From an uncultured Verrucomicrobia subdivision 3 bacterium (lineage in GTDB: Bacteria > Verrucomicrobiota > Verrucomicrobiia > Limisphaerales > UBA11358): a stretch of DNA of 64,000 nt. A model generated the notes under the pieces. It did no database searches and was not told the origin of the DNA. It saw only the letters and a program-made list of their open reading frames with translations. The DNA is taken from positions 1 through 64,000 of the forward strand of contig CAIXUZ010000045.1 in the NCBI GenBank assembly GCA_903922735.1. Reading direction: 5' to 3'. A program made the position numbers and the translations under genes. Below, one piece after another: positions 8,359 to 17,492 of the stretch; position 1 is the first letter of the stretch; every line of letters starts with the position of its first letter.

Positions 8359-9729
8359 TCATTTTCCGATGCAGAACGTGCTAAAAATGGAGTCGAGCAA
8401 ATCCTCCGTGGTGGTCTTGCCCACAACTTCGCCGACAGCGTTGGCGGCGATCCGCAGATCCAGCGCAACCAATTCCAGCGTCAGATCGCTGCGCAACGCG
8501 TCGCCAGCCTGCCGGGTGGCGCTGCGGGCGCGGTTGAGCGCATCCTGATGCCGGGAATTAATGGCCACCTGAAGCATCTCCGCCTTGATTTCGCCCGCCC
8601 AGACGAGCGATTTGATGGTGTCTTTCAACAATTCAATTCCCTGCCCGCTCACGCAGCAGACGGCCACGGTCGGGGACAAAAGATTTTCCGGCAGAAACAT
8701 TTTTACCGCCAAATCGGTTTTGTTGCGGACAATGATGCGTTTCTTGCCGGCGAATTCGGCAAAATATTTTTCATCGGCAGTCGTCAGCGGTTCGCTCGCA
8801 TCGAGGACGTGCAAAATGAATTCCGAACGGGTCAGCGATTCGAGGCTGCGGCGAATGCCTTCACGTTCGATTTCGTCGTGCGATCCGCGCAAGCCGGCAG
8901 TGTCAATGAACACCACCGGTATTCCCCGGATGTTGGCCGTCTCTTCAATCGTGTCGCGCGTGGTGCCGGGAAGATGTGAGACAATGGCGCGGTCGCGGCC
9001 GAGCAGTTGATTGAGCAGGCTGGATTTACCTGCGTTAGGCCGGCCGACAATCGCCGCGCGGATGCCACGCCGCAGAATCTGACCTTCATTCGCCGTGCGC
9101 AGCAATTCGTCCATGAAGGCGATGCCGTTTTCCAACCGCTGTAACAGTTTTTCTTTGGTGTCCGGTAAAATGTCTTCGTCTGGAAAATCCAGATGCGCTT
9201 CAACGTGCGCAAGCGTGAGCATCAAATCGTCACGGAGCTGGTTGATCCGATGGGAAAGTTTGCCGGCCAGCTGTTCATTGGCGGCGGTGAGCGCGAGTTC
9301 GGTCCGGGAGTGGATTAAATCAGCGACGGCTTCGGCTTGGGCCAGATCAATGCGCCCGTTGAGAAAGGCACGCTTGGTAAATTCACCCGGTTCAGCTTGT
9401 CGTGCGCCGCTGGCCAGCAGCGCATCGAGGACGAGTTTGGCAGGCAGCAAGCCGCCGTGGCAGGAAATTTCAACGGTGTCTTCACGAGTGAATGTGCGCG
9501 GTGCGCGCAGGACGGCGAGAAGAACTTCATCAATGGTGGCTCCGTCCCGGGTGATTTTGCCGAATTGAATCGTATGGGTTGGCGCGACGGATGGTTTAAG
9601 CGAGCTTTTCCCAACGGGCAGAAAGCATTTATCGGCAATGGCGAAGGCATTGGCACCGGAAAGCCGAATGACGGCAAGGCCTCCCTCTCCGAGGGGCGTG
9701 GCGATGGCGGCGATGGTGGCGTCGAGCAT
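8359..9729 (-). CDS. mnmE: tRNA uridine-5-carboxymethylaminomethyl modification GTPase MnmE
   Basis: Works with MnmG to modify wobble U34 of tRNAs. The 456 residues show the N-terminal tetrahydrofolate-binding domain, a helical domain and an inserted G domain with GRPNAGKSSLLN (G1), DTAG (G3) and NKTD (G4). The protein ends in the diagnostic FCIGK, whose cysteine is needed for the reaction. The gene starts 6 bp after the preceding small gene, consistent with an operon. Confidence 0.95.
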   Translation of the reverse strand: MLDATIAAIATPLGEGGLAVIRLSGANAFAIADKCFLPVGKSSLKPSVAPTHTIQFGKITRDGATIDEVLLAVLRAPRTFTREDTVEISCHGGLLPAKLVLDALLASGARQAEPGEFTKRAFLNGRIDLAQAEAVADLIHSRTELALTAANEQLAGKLSHRINQLRDDLMLTLAHVEAHLDFPDEDILPDTKEKLLQRLENGIAFMDELLRTANEGQILRRGIRAAIVGRPNAGKSSLLNQLLGRDRAIVSHLPGTTRDTIEETANIRGIPVVFIDTAGLRGSHDEIEREGIRRSLESLTRSEFILHVLDASEPLTTADEKYFAEFAGKKRIIVRNKTDLAVKMFLPENLLSPTVAVCCVSGQGIELLKDTIKSLVWAGEIKAEMLQVAINSRHQDALNRARSATRQAGDALRSDLTLELVALDLRIAANAVGEVVGKTTTEDLLDSIFSTFCIGK

Positions 9730-9735
9730 GTGACG

Positions 9736-9993
9736 TTAAAAGTGACCACCGTTGCCGGCCTGGTTTTCCGCGTCGCGGTCTTGTAAATAGAGCCGCGCCT
9801 TTTCGTAGCTGCTCTTTTGCAAATAGTGAAGCAACGTTGGGTTGGTGTTGCGCGGAAGCTGTTTTGACAGTTCGTCAATTCGAGCAAAAAGCGAAAGGAG
9901 ATCCGGTTTTGGATTCGCGGTCGGCAGGGTTTTTACGGTTTCATTCAAGTGAATGAGCGAAGCCAGCAGTTCTTTTTCAACTTGATTGAGCAT
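9736..9993 (-). CDS. Small conserved-looking hypothetical protein upstream of mnmE
   Basis: 85 residues, mostly helical, with no recognised domain, signal or membrane segment. The sequence is rich in Leu, Lys and Asp and could form a helical bundle. It sits between the YIP1-like gene (16-bp gap) and mnmE (6-bp gap) on the same strand. Tight spacing and coding-like composition support a real gene; function is unknown. Confidence 0.7.
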   Translation of the reverse strand: MLNQVEKELLASLIHLNETVKTLPTANPKPDLLSLFARIDELSKQLPRNTNPTLLHYLQKSSYEKARLYLQDRDAENQAGNGGHF

Positions 9994-10009
9994 GCGCGAC
10001 GAGCCTTGA

Positions 10010-10651
10010 TTAATGGCCGAAAAGCATTGGAAAATTTTGCGTCAACCAGGAATGGTGGAAGTCCACCATCCCCAGGATATATAGCCCCGGCAGCAATCGT
10101 GCGAGTCCGGTGGTCAACACCAAGACAATGACAGTGGAAAGATACAATCCGAAGGCGTGAGTTGGATCCGGCATCAGGATGCGAGGTACGCCTTGATATA
10201 AAACCCAGATCGTCAGGGTAATGCCAATGGCCCAGGTCACACCGGGGTTCACGTTGGGCATCGTGTCGAGCAGTCGCAATAAAAACATCGGGCTTAAACT
10301 ATAGGCAACAAGCGTGAACGCCTGCCGGAAGCTGCATTTTTCCCGAAATGTCCCGCTAATGGTTTTTACCACATACGCGGAGATAAATACCGTGGCGAGC
10401 GCCAGCAAAAAGACTGACAGCTCGAAAATCACGACTTCGTGCAGGTGCTCGGGGAGTTGGAACCCGCGCAATTTCTGATAAGCCGGCTGCCATTTTCCCA
10501 GCGCGATCAGACCCCAACTTTCCACGCCACCGACCAGGAACAGCATCGGCAGCAAAAACAAAAAAAGTATGAATGGGATATTGTGCCGCGCCTGGACTAC
10601 GCGGTCCCAAGCTGCAATTGGTTCAAAGATTAAAAAAAACGCCTTAATCAT
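10010..10651 (-). CDS. YIP1-family-like integral membrane protein
   Basis: 213 residues with about five hydrophobic segments, the first at FILFLFLLPMLFLVGG, others near LSVFLLALATVFISAYV and VIVLVLTTGLARLL. The start MIKAFFLIFEPIAAWDR resembles bacterial YIP1-domain proteins, which share an opening Phe-rich segment before the membrane core. The role of bacterial members is not established. It is first in the probable operon leading to mnmE and aroB and is divergent from the FtsB-like gene. Confidence 0.72.
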   Translation of the reverse strand: MIKAFFLIFEPIAAWDRVVQARHNIPFILFLFLLPMLFLVGGVESWGLIALGKWQPAYQKLRGFQLPEHLHEVVIFELSVFLLALATVFISAYVVKTISGTFREKCSFRQAFTLVAYSLSPMFLLRLLDTMPNVNPGVTWAIGITLTIWVLYQGVPRILMPDPTHAFGLYLSTVIVLVLTTGLARLLPGLYILGMVDFHHSWLTQNFPMLFGH

Positions 10652-10736
10652 CAGATATTAGACTCTAAACCCCGGCCGCCGCACTTGGCAATAAAATCCG
10701 CTTTAACCGGCAACCGTCGCATGTTTAACTCTCCGT

Positions 10737-11057
10737 GTGAAAGTTGACTTCGGCATCTGGAACTGGCTGACCAAGGCGGTGATCGCCCTGGTCGTGGTGG
10801 CGATCATGATTTTGTTCGGCTTCCGTTATTTGCCGCTTATCCAACAAAACGAACGGATGCGAAAGGAGATTTTCCGGCTGGATGCCGAAATCCAGAAACA
10901 GGCAGAAATTTCCCGCCAGCTCCAAACTGAAATCGCTGCATTGCGAAATGATCCCCAAACCGTCGAACGACTTATGCGCGGAACCCTTGGCTATGCCAAG
11001 CCGGATGAAACCGTGATTCGCTTCGAGACGGGCGCCAGTAATTCGCCAAACCACTGA
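10737..11057 (+). CDS. FtsB/DivIC-like septum formation initiator family protein
   Basis: 106 residues from GTG 10737. A single N-terminal membrane segment (about residues 11-32) is followed by a coiled coil (about 38-75) containing heptads of Leu/Ile, then the conserved end LMRGTLGYAKPDETVIRF. This layout is that of FtsB/DivIC proteins, which join FtsL and FtsQ in the divisome. No other division gene is adjacent. It is convergent with frr. Confidence 0.8.
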   Translation: MKVDFGIWNWLTKAVIALVVVAIMILFGFRYLPLIQQNERMRKEIFRLDAEIQKQAEISRQLQTEIAALRNDPQTVERLMRGTLGYAKPDETVIRFETGASNSPNH

Positions 11058-11104
11058 CCCTCAATTCAATCGGCTGGCAGCAATACACCGATCTTACGTC
11101 CGCG

Positions 11105-11665
11105 TCATACGGTCATGATTTCTTTTTCCTTGTGGACGACGTGCGCGTCAATTTTGGCGGTGTAATCGTCCGTCAGCTTCTGCAAATCTTTTTCCGCTTG
11201 TTTCTTCGCGTCCTCGGTCACGCCACTGTCATGGGCGTGCTTCTTGAACAAATCCATCGCCTCGCGACGGACGTGCCGGATGGCTACGCGACCATCTTCG
11301 GCCATCTTCTTGGTGAGCTTGACGAATTCCTGACGACGTTCCGTGCTTAATTCCGGGAACGACAGCCGCAGCAATTTCCCTTGTACCACCGGTGAGAGAC
11401 CGATGTTCGCCTTCTGAATCGCCTTTTCAATAGCCTGCAGGCTGGTCACATCCCACGGCTGGATGACCAGCATGCGCGGCTCCGGCGAGGAGATGTTGGC
11501 GAGTTCACGAATACGCATCATCGAGCCGTAAACTTCCGCCTGGATGTTTTCCACCAGACCGGGTGAAGCTTTGCCGGTGCGGACATTGGCAAATTCATTC
11601 ACGACCACCTGCTCGGTCTTGATCATTTTCTCTTCCGCTTCCATTAGAATGTCGTCGAGTGTCAT
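11105..11665 (-). CDS. frr: Ribosome recycling factor
   Basis: Splits post-termination ribosomes with EF-G. The 186 residues match the family, with EFANVRTGKASPGLVE at the N-terminus, the conserved VQGKLLRLSFPELSTERR, and the DDYTAKIDAHVVHKEKEI end typical of domain I helix 3. It is normally linked to pyrH, tsf and rpsB, but these are not in the window. Confidence 0.95.
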   Translation of the reverse strand: MTLDDILMEAEEKMIKTEQVVVNEFANVRTGKASPGLVENIQAEVYGSMMRIRELANISSPEPRMLVIQPWDVTSLQAIEKAIQKANIGLSPVVQGKLLRLSFPELSTERRQEFVKLTKKMAEDGRVAIRHVRREAMDLFKKHAHDSGVTEDAKKQAEKDLQKLTDDYTAKIDAHVVHKEKEIMTV

Positions 11666-11797
11666 AGTAAAAGAGAATTACCAATTTCGCGGCGGCGGGT
11701 CGAATTAAAAGATTCAGCCGGGAAGCCAGGGCGACAATGTTTTCTGCTTGGTTCGAGCTTTAATGCCATTGCCAGCAACGCATCTCGTCGCTAGTTT

Positions 11798-14626
11798 GTG
11801 CTCGTGCTCTCCACGCAACAGATGGCGACGTTGAACGCGGCAAATTGCGAAGTCGCATTCGACAATCTTACGCGCCAGCTTTACGCCACGGATGCTTCCC
11901 CCTACCAGATTGCGCCGGGTGCGGTGGCATTTCCGAAGACGGGCAAGGAAGCGTCCGCAATCATCCAGGCGGCGTTGAGCGCCGGCTTATCAGTGACGCC
12001 GCGCGGGGCCGGGAGCGGTTTGAGCGGCGGGGCGATTGGCGATGGTCTCATCGTGGATTTTGCGCGGCACAACCGGCAGATCATGGCATTCGACCCGGAG
12101 CGCCGCATCGTACGGGTCGCCGCCGGGGTGGTGTTGGACCAGCTCAATAATTTTCTAAAGCCCCACGGTTTTCGATTTGGCCCGGATGTGGCCACAAGTT
12201 CGCGCGCCACGCTCGGCGGAATGATTGCCAACGACTCCTCCGGCTCCCACACGCCGGTTTATGGCACCACCGGTCAGCATGTCGCTGAACTGGAAATCAT
12301 CACCGCCGATGGCAAGATTTTAAAAGTTGGGCCGCATTGCCCGACGCTTCAGCGCCAGCGGAATCTGATCGAGGATTTGCTGGCATTGAACTCGCTGCCC
12401 ATCGAGGAACGATTCCCCGCCGGGCTTTTGAAGCGCTGGCCCGGCTACGGTCTTGCCCGGGCGGCAGCACAGCCAGGAAACCTGATTCCCATCTTGTGCG
12501 GCAGTGAAGGCACGCTCGCTGGAATATTCTCGGCGCAACTGAAGGTCGTCCCATTGCCGGAGGAGCGTGGGGTCGGCTTGCTGTTTTTCGCCTCGGTAAC
12601 CGAGGCGATGCAGGCGGCGCAGGCCTTGGCTGATTTGGAACCGGCGGCAATTGAACATATTGACCGGCCGCTTTTTGACCAGACGCGCGGCCGGCGCGAA
12701 TTTCAGGCCGCGCGTCATTTGCTTCAGCTTGATGAAAATCCATGCGTGGCGATATTGATCGTGGAATTTTTTGACGATGTCGCCGACAAGCTTGCAGAAT
12801 TGGAGAAACGCCAGCTTGGTCTGCGGCAATTAGTTTTGACAACGCCCGCCGAAGCAGAACTTGTCTGGGCGCTGCGCAAAGCCGGCTTGTCGCTGCTCAC
12901 CAGCCGTAAAGGTGCGGCAAAACCCGCGTGTTTCATCGAGGATTCAGCCGTGCGACCGCAGGATTTGCCGGCCTATGTAGCCGGTTTGCAGGAATTGATG
13001 GGACGCGTCGGCGTCGAAGCGTCTTATTACGGACACGCGGCGGCGGGCTTGTTGCACGTCCGGCCGGTGCTGGATATGCATGATGCCGATGATCTTATGA
13101 AATTCCGGCAGATTGCCGACGAAGTCGCCGCGCTGGTCAGGCAGTTCAACGGATCACTCGCGGCGGAACACGGTGTGGGCATCGCCCGAACCGAATTTCT
13201 TAAACCGCAGGTTGGCGATGAAATCTATCGCGTGATGCGCGAGATCAAATTTTCATTCGACCCGACCAATCTTTTCAATCCTGGAAAAATCATCGGCGAC
13301 GGACGTTACAAGATTGATGAAAAACTCCGGCAAGGAGCGAACAACAAACTCGCCTTGCCATTCGAGCCGGCACTGGCGTTTGCCCAGCGCGACGACTCAT
13401 TTGTCGCCAATCTTGAGCAATGCAACGGCTGCGGCGGCTGCATCAAGCAAACGCCCACCATGTGCCCGACCTATATCGCCACGGGCGAGGAAGGCATGTC
13501 CACGCGCGGACGCGCCAACCTGATCCGCTCGGCTTTGGAGTGCCGCGAAATCGCCGACCCGCTGCGCTCGGAAGAATTGGAATACGCCTTGTCCAACTGC
13601 CTTTCTTGCCGCGCCTGCGTGAGCGAATGTCCGTCGAACGTGAATCTGCCGCTGCTCAAGGCGGAATTGCTGAACGCCCAACGACGGCACACCCACACGA
13701 CCAAAATGCAGTGGCTGGTCAGCTCCGTGGATCTGGTGGGCCGCGCCGGGTGCCTGATGCCGGGGCTGGCCAACTGGATTATGGGCCAGCGATCCGCCCG
13801 CCACATTTTTGGAAAAATGTTCGGTTTCGCCGAAAAGCGTTCCCTGCCAAAATTTGCCGGCGAGCGCTTCGACCGCTGGTTTGCGCGGCATGAAAACACT
13901 CATTTCCCCCATCGCGGCCGCGTGATTCTTTGGGACGACACCTTTGTGCGTTATTACGAACCGCACATCGGCCAGGCTGCGGTGGCCGTGCTGGAGGCCG
14001 CCGGCTTCGCCGTCACTTTGGTGAACCAGCGGAAATGCTGCGGCCGCGCGGCGTTCAGCGTGGGTAATCTGGACTACGCGAAGCAACTGGGAGGTCACAA
14101 CCTTGCTCTGCTGGCCGACCATCCCGGGTCCATGCCCATCATTTTCCTTGAACCGTCGTGCTACTCCATGTTCGCCGAAGATTATCGTGAATTGAAACTG
14201 CCCGGAGCGGAAAGAATCGCTGAACGGTGTGTGCTGTTTGAAGAATTCCTCGCCAACTTGCTGGAACGGGAGCCCAACGCGCTTTTGTTCAATCAAAAAT
14301 CCGGTCGTCTGGTCATCCAGGCACACTGCCATGTGAAGTCGAGGGCAAATTCAGGCTTCATGCAGCAGCTCGCCGCCCGGCTGCCCGGACGGCAGGCATC
14401 GCTGCTGGACAGCGGCTGTTGCGGCATGGCCGGCGCTTTCGGCATGAGGGAATCGAAATATGATCTTTCGGTAAAGGTCGCGGCCCCGCTCCTGCAAATG
14501 ATCCAGCAGCAGCCTTACGGAACCACCGTCATCGCTTCCGGCGCCAGTTGCCGCCATCAATTGCGCGATCTGGCAATGGTTCGCACCTGCCACATGGCGG
14601 AAGCGCTCGCCGACGCCCTGCCCTGA
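11798..14626 (+). CDS. FAD-linked oxidase fused to 4Fe-4S and CCG-domain reductase
   Basis: 942 residues combining a GlcD/D-lactate-dehydrogenase-type FAD domain with a GlpC-like part. The FAD-binding PCMH segment shows TPRGAGSGLSGGA and GGMIANDSSGSHT in the first 170 residues. Two ferredoxin clusters follow (CNGCGGCIKQ near 540 and CLSCRACVSECPSNV near 600). Two CCG cysteine motifs come last (KCCGRAAF and SGCCGMAG). Members of this YdiJ/DLD-like family oxidise D-2-hydroxy acids and pass electrons to quinone or another carrier. GTG 11798 is the likely start. The gene is convergent with the CoA-binding gene, 2 bp away. Confidence 0.9.
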   Translation: MLVLSTQQMATLNAANCEVAFDNLTRQLYATDASPYQIAPGAVAFPKTGKEASAIIQAALSAGLSVTPRGAGSGLSGGAIGDGLIVDFARHNRQIMAFDPERRIVRVAAGVVLDQLNNFLKPHGFRFGPDVATSSRATLGGMIANDSSGSHTPVYGTTGQHVAELEIITADGKILKVGPHCPTLQRQRNLIEDLLALNSLPIEERFPAGLLKRWPGYGLARAAAQPGNLIPILCGSEGTLAGIFSAQLKVVPLPEERGVGLLFFASVTEAMQAAQALADLEPAAIEHIDRPLFDQTRGRREFQAARHLLQLDENPCVAILIVEFFDDVADKLAELEKRQLGLRQLVLTTPAEAELVWALRKAGLSLLTSRKGAAKPACFIEDSAVRPQDLPAYVAGLQELMGRVGVEASYYGHAAAGLLHVRPVLDMHDADDLMKFRQIADEVAALVRQFNGSLAAEHGVGIARTEFLKPQVGDEIYRVMREIKFSFDPTNLFNPGKIIGDGRYKIDEKLRQGANNKLALPFEPALAFAQRDDSFVANLEQCNGCGGCIKQTPTMCPTYIATGEEGMSTRGRANLIRSALECREIADPLRSEELEYALSNCLSCRACVSECPSNVNLPLLKAELLNAQRRHTHTTKMQWLVSSVDLVGRAGCLMPGLANWIMGQRSARHIFGKMFGFAEKRSLPKFAGERFDRWFARHENTHFPHRGRVILWDDTFVRYYEPHIGQAAVAVLEAAGFAVTLVNQRKCCGRAAFSVGNLDYAKQLGGHNLALLADHPGSMPIIFLEPSCYSMFAEDYRELKLPGAERIAERCVLFEEFLANLLEREPNALLFNQKSGRLVIQAHCHVKSRANSGFMQQLAARLPGRQASLLDSGCCGMAGAFGMRESKYDLSVKVAAPLLQMIQQQPYGTTVIASGASCRHQLRDLAMVRTCHMAEALADALP

Positions 14627-14628
14627 CT

Positions 14629-14997
14629 TTAAACCTCGCCCGGAGAAAGCCCAACCCCGACGATGCTGCACGCCTGAATGACATTCAGCCCCAGCCGTTC
14701 CGCCTCAGATAAAACTTCGTCTGATGCTGTTCCGGGATTCAGCCAGAACTCATCGCAGCCGCGCGCCGCGATGGCCGGCAACACTTTCAGCAACACCGCC
14801 GGCGGCAGATAAACGCTGATCAAATTCGGCCGCACCGGCACATCGGCAATGCTCGCAAACACCGGCAAACCTTCGATCTGCGACTCTTTCGGGTTGATCG
14901 GATAAATCATGTAACCCTGTTTCAAAAATGCCCGCACGGCGATGTTTCCAAATTTGCTGCGGTCAGCCGAGGCGCCGATGATGGCGATGGTTTTCAT
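14629..14997 (-). CDS. CoA-binding domain protein (YccU-like)
   Basis: From ATG 14997 the protein has 122 residues and starts MKTIAIIGASADRSKFG, the Rossmann nucleotide-binding turn of CoA-binding/YccU proteins; the longer open frame upstream is unlikely to be used. The C-terminal part reads SIVGVGLSPGEV, unlike the CPxxEH ending of many relatives, so the ligand site may differ. It follows the epimerase gene by 5 bp and is probably cotranscribed with it. Confidence 0.85.
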   Translation of the reverse strand: MKTIAIIGASADRSKFGNIAVRAFLKQGYMIYPINPKESQIEGLPVFASIADVPVRPNLISVYLPPAVLLKVLPAIAARGCDEFWLNPGTASDEVLSEAERLGLNVIQACSIVGVGLSPGEV

Positions 14998-15002
14998 GGA
15001 AA

Positions 15003-15926
15003 TTAACTGTTCTTCAAGCAAAGGTCGGTCAGAGCGGCCTTTAGATTCGGAAATTGGAATTTGAATTCGCTGGCCAGAAACCGTTCCGGCGTGCAACACG
15101 AACTCATCAGCATCAAGGTTGCCTCACTGCCCATAAGCCGCGAGCCAAGCCGGACGGCAAACTCCGGCACCGGCGGGCTCCATGGACGATGCAAGGTCTT
15201 GCGCAATTCACCCATAAATTCCGCGTTGGTCATGGCATCCGGCGCCACGGCGTTGAAAACGCCAAAGAAACGCGGCTGTTCCGCTGTCAGGACAAACATT
15301 TGCACCAGGTCGGCAAGGTGAATCCAGCTGATGTATTGCCGTCCATGGCCGGCTTCACCGCCAAGATAAAATTTGACCAACCGGCACAATATTGGCAGCG
15401 CGCCACCGTCCCGCCCCAGCATAAATCCAATCCGCAATGTCACTTTGCGTGTCTCGGGCACGTTGGCGGCAGAAAAAGCAGCTTCCCAGGCTCCACAGAT
15501 TTCCGCCAAAGCGCCGACGCCTTTCGGTTCGGACTCGGCGCAAAGTTTGTCTCCGGTGTCGCCATAAAATCCGATGGCGCTGGCCTGAATCCAGACGCTC
15601 GGAGGTGTTTTACAACCGGCTATCGCCGTCGCGATTGCGTTCACGGAATCAACTCGCGAAGCGGTGAGGGCGAGGAGATTTTGGGGCGTATGCGGGCAAT
15701 TGATGTTTTTGCCAGTCAGATTAATGACGGCTTCCGCCCCATCCAGCTGCTCCGTCCAAGCATCAGGGGTTCGACCATCCCAGGCAACTTCGTTGACGCC
15801 ATCCTGTCGCGCACGCGGTGAACGCGTCAAAATGACGACCGCATAACCGCGCTGTGTGAATTTCCGCGCCAGCGCCGAGCCGATAAAGCCGCTGCCCCCG
15901 GCGATAACGATGCGTTTTGGATTCAT
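15003..15926 (-). CDS. TIGR01777-type NAD-dependent epimerase/SDR39U1 family protein
   Basis: 307 residues with an N-terminal Rossmann motif (IAGGSGFIGSALARKF) and the family-typical VAWDGRTPDAW, INLTGKNINCP, ASAIGFYGDTGD (Tyr near the active site) and WIHLADLVQMF. A C-terminal DUF1731-like segment (about 250-300) completes the usual architecture. The physiological substrate of this family is unknown. It sits between DUF309 (4-bp gap) and the CoA-binding gene, suggesting a three-gene operon. Confidence 0.92.
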   Translation of the reverse strand: MNPKRIVIAGGSGFIGSALARKFTQRGYAVVILTRSPRARQDGVNEVAWDGRTPDAWTEQLDGAEAVINLTGKNINCPHTPQNLLALTASRVDSVNAIATAIAGCKTPPSVWIQASAIGFYGDTGDKLCAESEPKGVGALAEICGAWEAAFSAANVPETRKVTLRIGFMLGRDGGALPILCRLVKFYLGGEAGHGRQYISWIHLADLVQMFVLTAEQPRFFGVFNAVAPDAMTNAEFMGELRKTLHRPWSPPVPEFAVRLGSRLMGSEATLMLMSSCCTPERFLASEFKFQFPNLKAALTDLCLKNS

Positions 15927-15930
15927 GCGA

Positions 15931-16347
15931 TCATTTTCTCAATGCGAGCTGTGGAAGGTTCACCGCTGAAAGCGGATTGACCAGAAAATCCTCCTTCTCC
16001 AACTGCCGCAGCCAGCCTTCGATCAGCAATTGCGTCGCGTGAATATTTAGTCGCTCATGCGGCGAAGGGTATTTTTCCAGATTCGCCAGCGCCAACTTGA
16101 ACAGTGCGGCGGCCGGGCGCAGGCGGTTTTTCTGCAGATGGACAAATGCACCAGCCAGTTGGATCAGGCCTTTGTAAAAATTTCCGTTCACGCCGTGCCG
16201 ATCAGCCAGCCACAAATCTTCCAGCACTTCGTGGGCTTCGTAAAACTTCTGCTGGTTGAACAACACAAAGTAACCGGCATAACGCGGATCAACTCCGTCA
16301 CCGGAGAATTGCTGTTCCTGTTTAGCGATGCGCTCGTGTTTATTCAC
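15931..16347 (-). CDS. DUF309 family protein
   Basis: 138 residues with the DUF309 signature FYEAHEVLEDLWLADRHG followed by FYKGLIQLAGAFVHLQKN. The helical fold is known from structures but no function is established. It is the first gene of the probable operon with the epimerase and CoA-binding genes, and upstream lies the repeat-rich gap. Confidence 0.88.
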   Translation of the reverse strand: MNKHERIAKQEQQFSGDGVDPRYAGYFVLFNQQKFYEAHEVLEDLWLADRHGVNGNFYKGLIQLAGAFVHLQKNRLRPAAALFKLALANLEKYPSPHERLNIHATQLLIEGWLRQLEKEDFLVNPLSAVNLPQLALRK

Positions 16348-16445
16348 GTGGAAAGTTTATGTCCAAACTCAAAAGCCGGAAGCCAAAAGTCGCGCGCAGC
16401 TTTTAATAAACCCAAAACCAGCCGCGCCGACGGAACAGAAGAATC

Positions 16446-16550
16446 AACCACGAAATACACCAAACACACGAAAGCTTGGAATTATCGGGGGGATGAGTTC
16501 CACGAGTCCCCAATTTTCCATTTCGTGTAGTTCGTGTGTTTCGTGGTTAA
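16446..16550. repeat. Inverted repeat of the ACCACGAAA/TTTCGTGGT type
   Basis: The left arm at 16446-16473 (starts AACCACGAAATACACC) and the right arm at 16521-16550 (ends TTTCGTGGTTAA) are imperfect reverse complements separated by about 47 bp. Similar ACACGAA-rich arms are seen as dispersed intergenic repeats in Verrucomicrobiota and Planctomycetota. Function unknown. Confidence 0.7.
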
Positions 16551-16714
16551 AAAATCAATAAACCAGCACCAATACGGCGGCATCCTGCGCCGATTTCACC
16601 ACATCCTCAAACTTCCGTTCCGCCGTAAACCGCCTTTGGCCGTGTCTTTGCCGCCGGCCACTCTTTGCAGACAGCCAGCAACCATGCCGCACAGCCAGTC
16701 AGCGCCGGAGGCGC

Positions 16715-16881
16715 GGTAGATAGTAGCCCACGGTGAAACCGTGGGTTTGGTCGTCAACCCCATCCAAGCCCCGGACGGGGCGACAGAAAACCAGCCGACG
16801 GAAATCTTCTTTCGCCCCAGCCGGGGCTTGATTCGTTTTGCTCGTTTAACCCACGGCTCGCGCCGTGGGCTACTATCTGCC
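16715..16881. mobile_element. MITE-like element with long terminal inverted repeats
   Basis: A 167-bp element whose ends, GGTAGATAGTAGCCCACGG at 16715 and the reverse complement of GGCAGATAGTAGCCCACGG ending at 16881, are near-perfect inverted repeats extending to about 34 bp. Inside lies a second nested pair, GCCCCGGACGGGGCGA and CGCCCCAGCCGGGGC, so the element folds into a long stem. It encodes no protein and would need a transposase in trans; a REP/BIME-like unit is the alternative. Confidence 0.65.
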
Positions 16882-17083
16882 GTCGCTCCGCGACTCCGCG
16901 CCCTTGACGAATCTCATTTCAACCCCGGTTAGCCGGTTTTTAGTCAGAGCCTCCTCACGTCGGCTCCTACATTGGGGAGAATTCACCCGCTTAAAACTGC
17001 CACTTTTTGGCAAGAATTCGTCAAAAAGGCGGGTTTTGACGTAAAACTGACCTTTTCCGCCACTTTTGACGCTTAAAAAAACA

Positions 17084-17293
17084 TTTTTCCAGTTAGAAAC
17101 GGAGCATTTCCGGTTGGAAACGAAACATTTCCAGTCGGAAATGGAACGTTTTCAGTTGGAAATGGAGTATTTCCAGTCGGAAATGAAACATTTCCAGTCG
17201 GAAAAGGAGTATTTCCAGTCGAAAATGAAGCGTTTCCAGTTGGAAATGGAACGTTTCAAGTTGGAAATGAAACATTTCCAGTCGGAAAAATCC
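17084..17293. repeat. Ten-unit 21-bp array of TTTCCnnnnGGAAA palindromes
   Basis: The sequence TTCC (TTCA in two units) recurs at 17087, 17108, 17129, 17150, 17171, 17192, 17213, 17234, 17255 and 17276, exactly every 21 bp. Each unit contains the interrupted palindrome TTTCCAGTCGGAAA or a close variant. Both strands stay open and the plus frame would encode FQxExxH heptads, but only from a TTG without a ribosome site, so I treat it as non-coding. The same palindrome occurs once in each copy of the repeat at 1-735. Confidence 0.9.
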
Positions 17294-17492
17294 CGGTGCA
17301 AACCTGAAAAATCACTCCGCCAGTCCACCCGATTATTTTCCAGATTCATTTCACCGTTTAATGAATTTGATTCATTAGCATAATAGTAAGACGGATTTTA
17401 TTATTTTAGAAGAAATTATCTTTTTTGCTTGCAATTTTTTCGAGACTGGAGTTAAAGTCGATACCGTCCCCGAAAGAAACAAAACTGCGAAA

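Larger units (their letters stand above)
16348..17492. other. Gene-free repeat-rich interval
   Basis: About 1.1 kb with no convincing coding region. It holds an imperfect inverted repeat (16446-16550), a MITE-like hairpin element (16715-16881) and a ten-unit 21-bp array (17084-17293), listed separately. Open frames here are short or are products of the repeats. The stretch 17300-17480 is AT-rich and may contain the promoter of the following gene. Confidence 0.8.

Noticed and set aside
17066..17383. 105-residue frame with FQxExxH heptads
   Set aside because: TTG start without ribosome site, translation is entirely the 21-bp array, and the opposite strand is equally open. Treated as a non-coding repeat.
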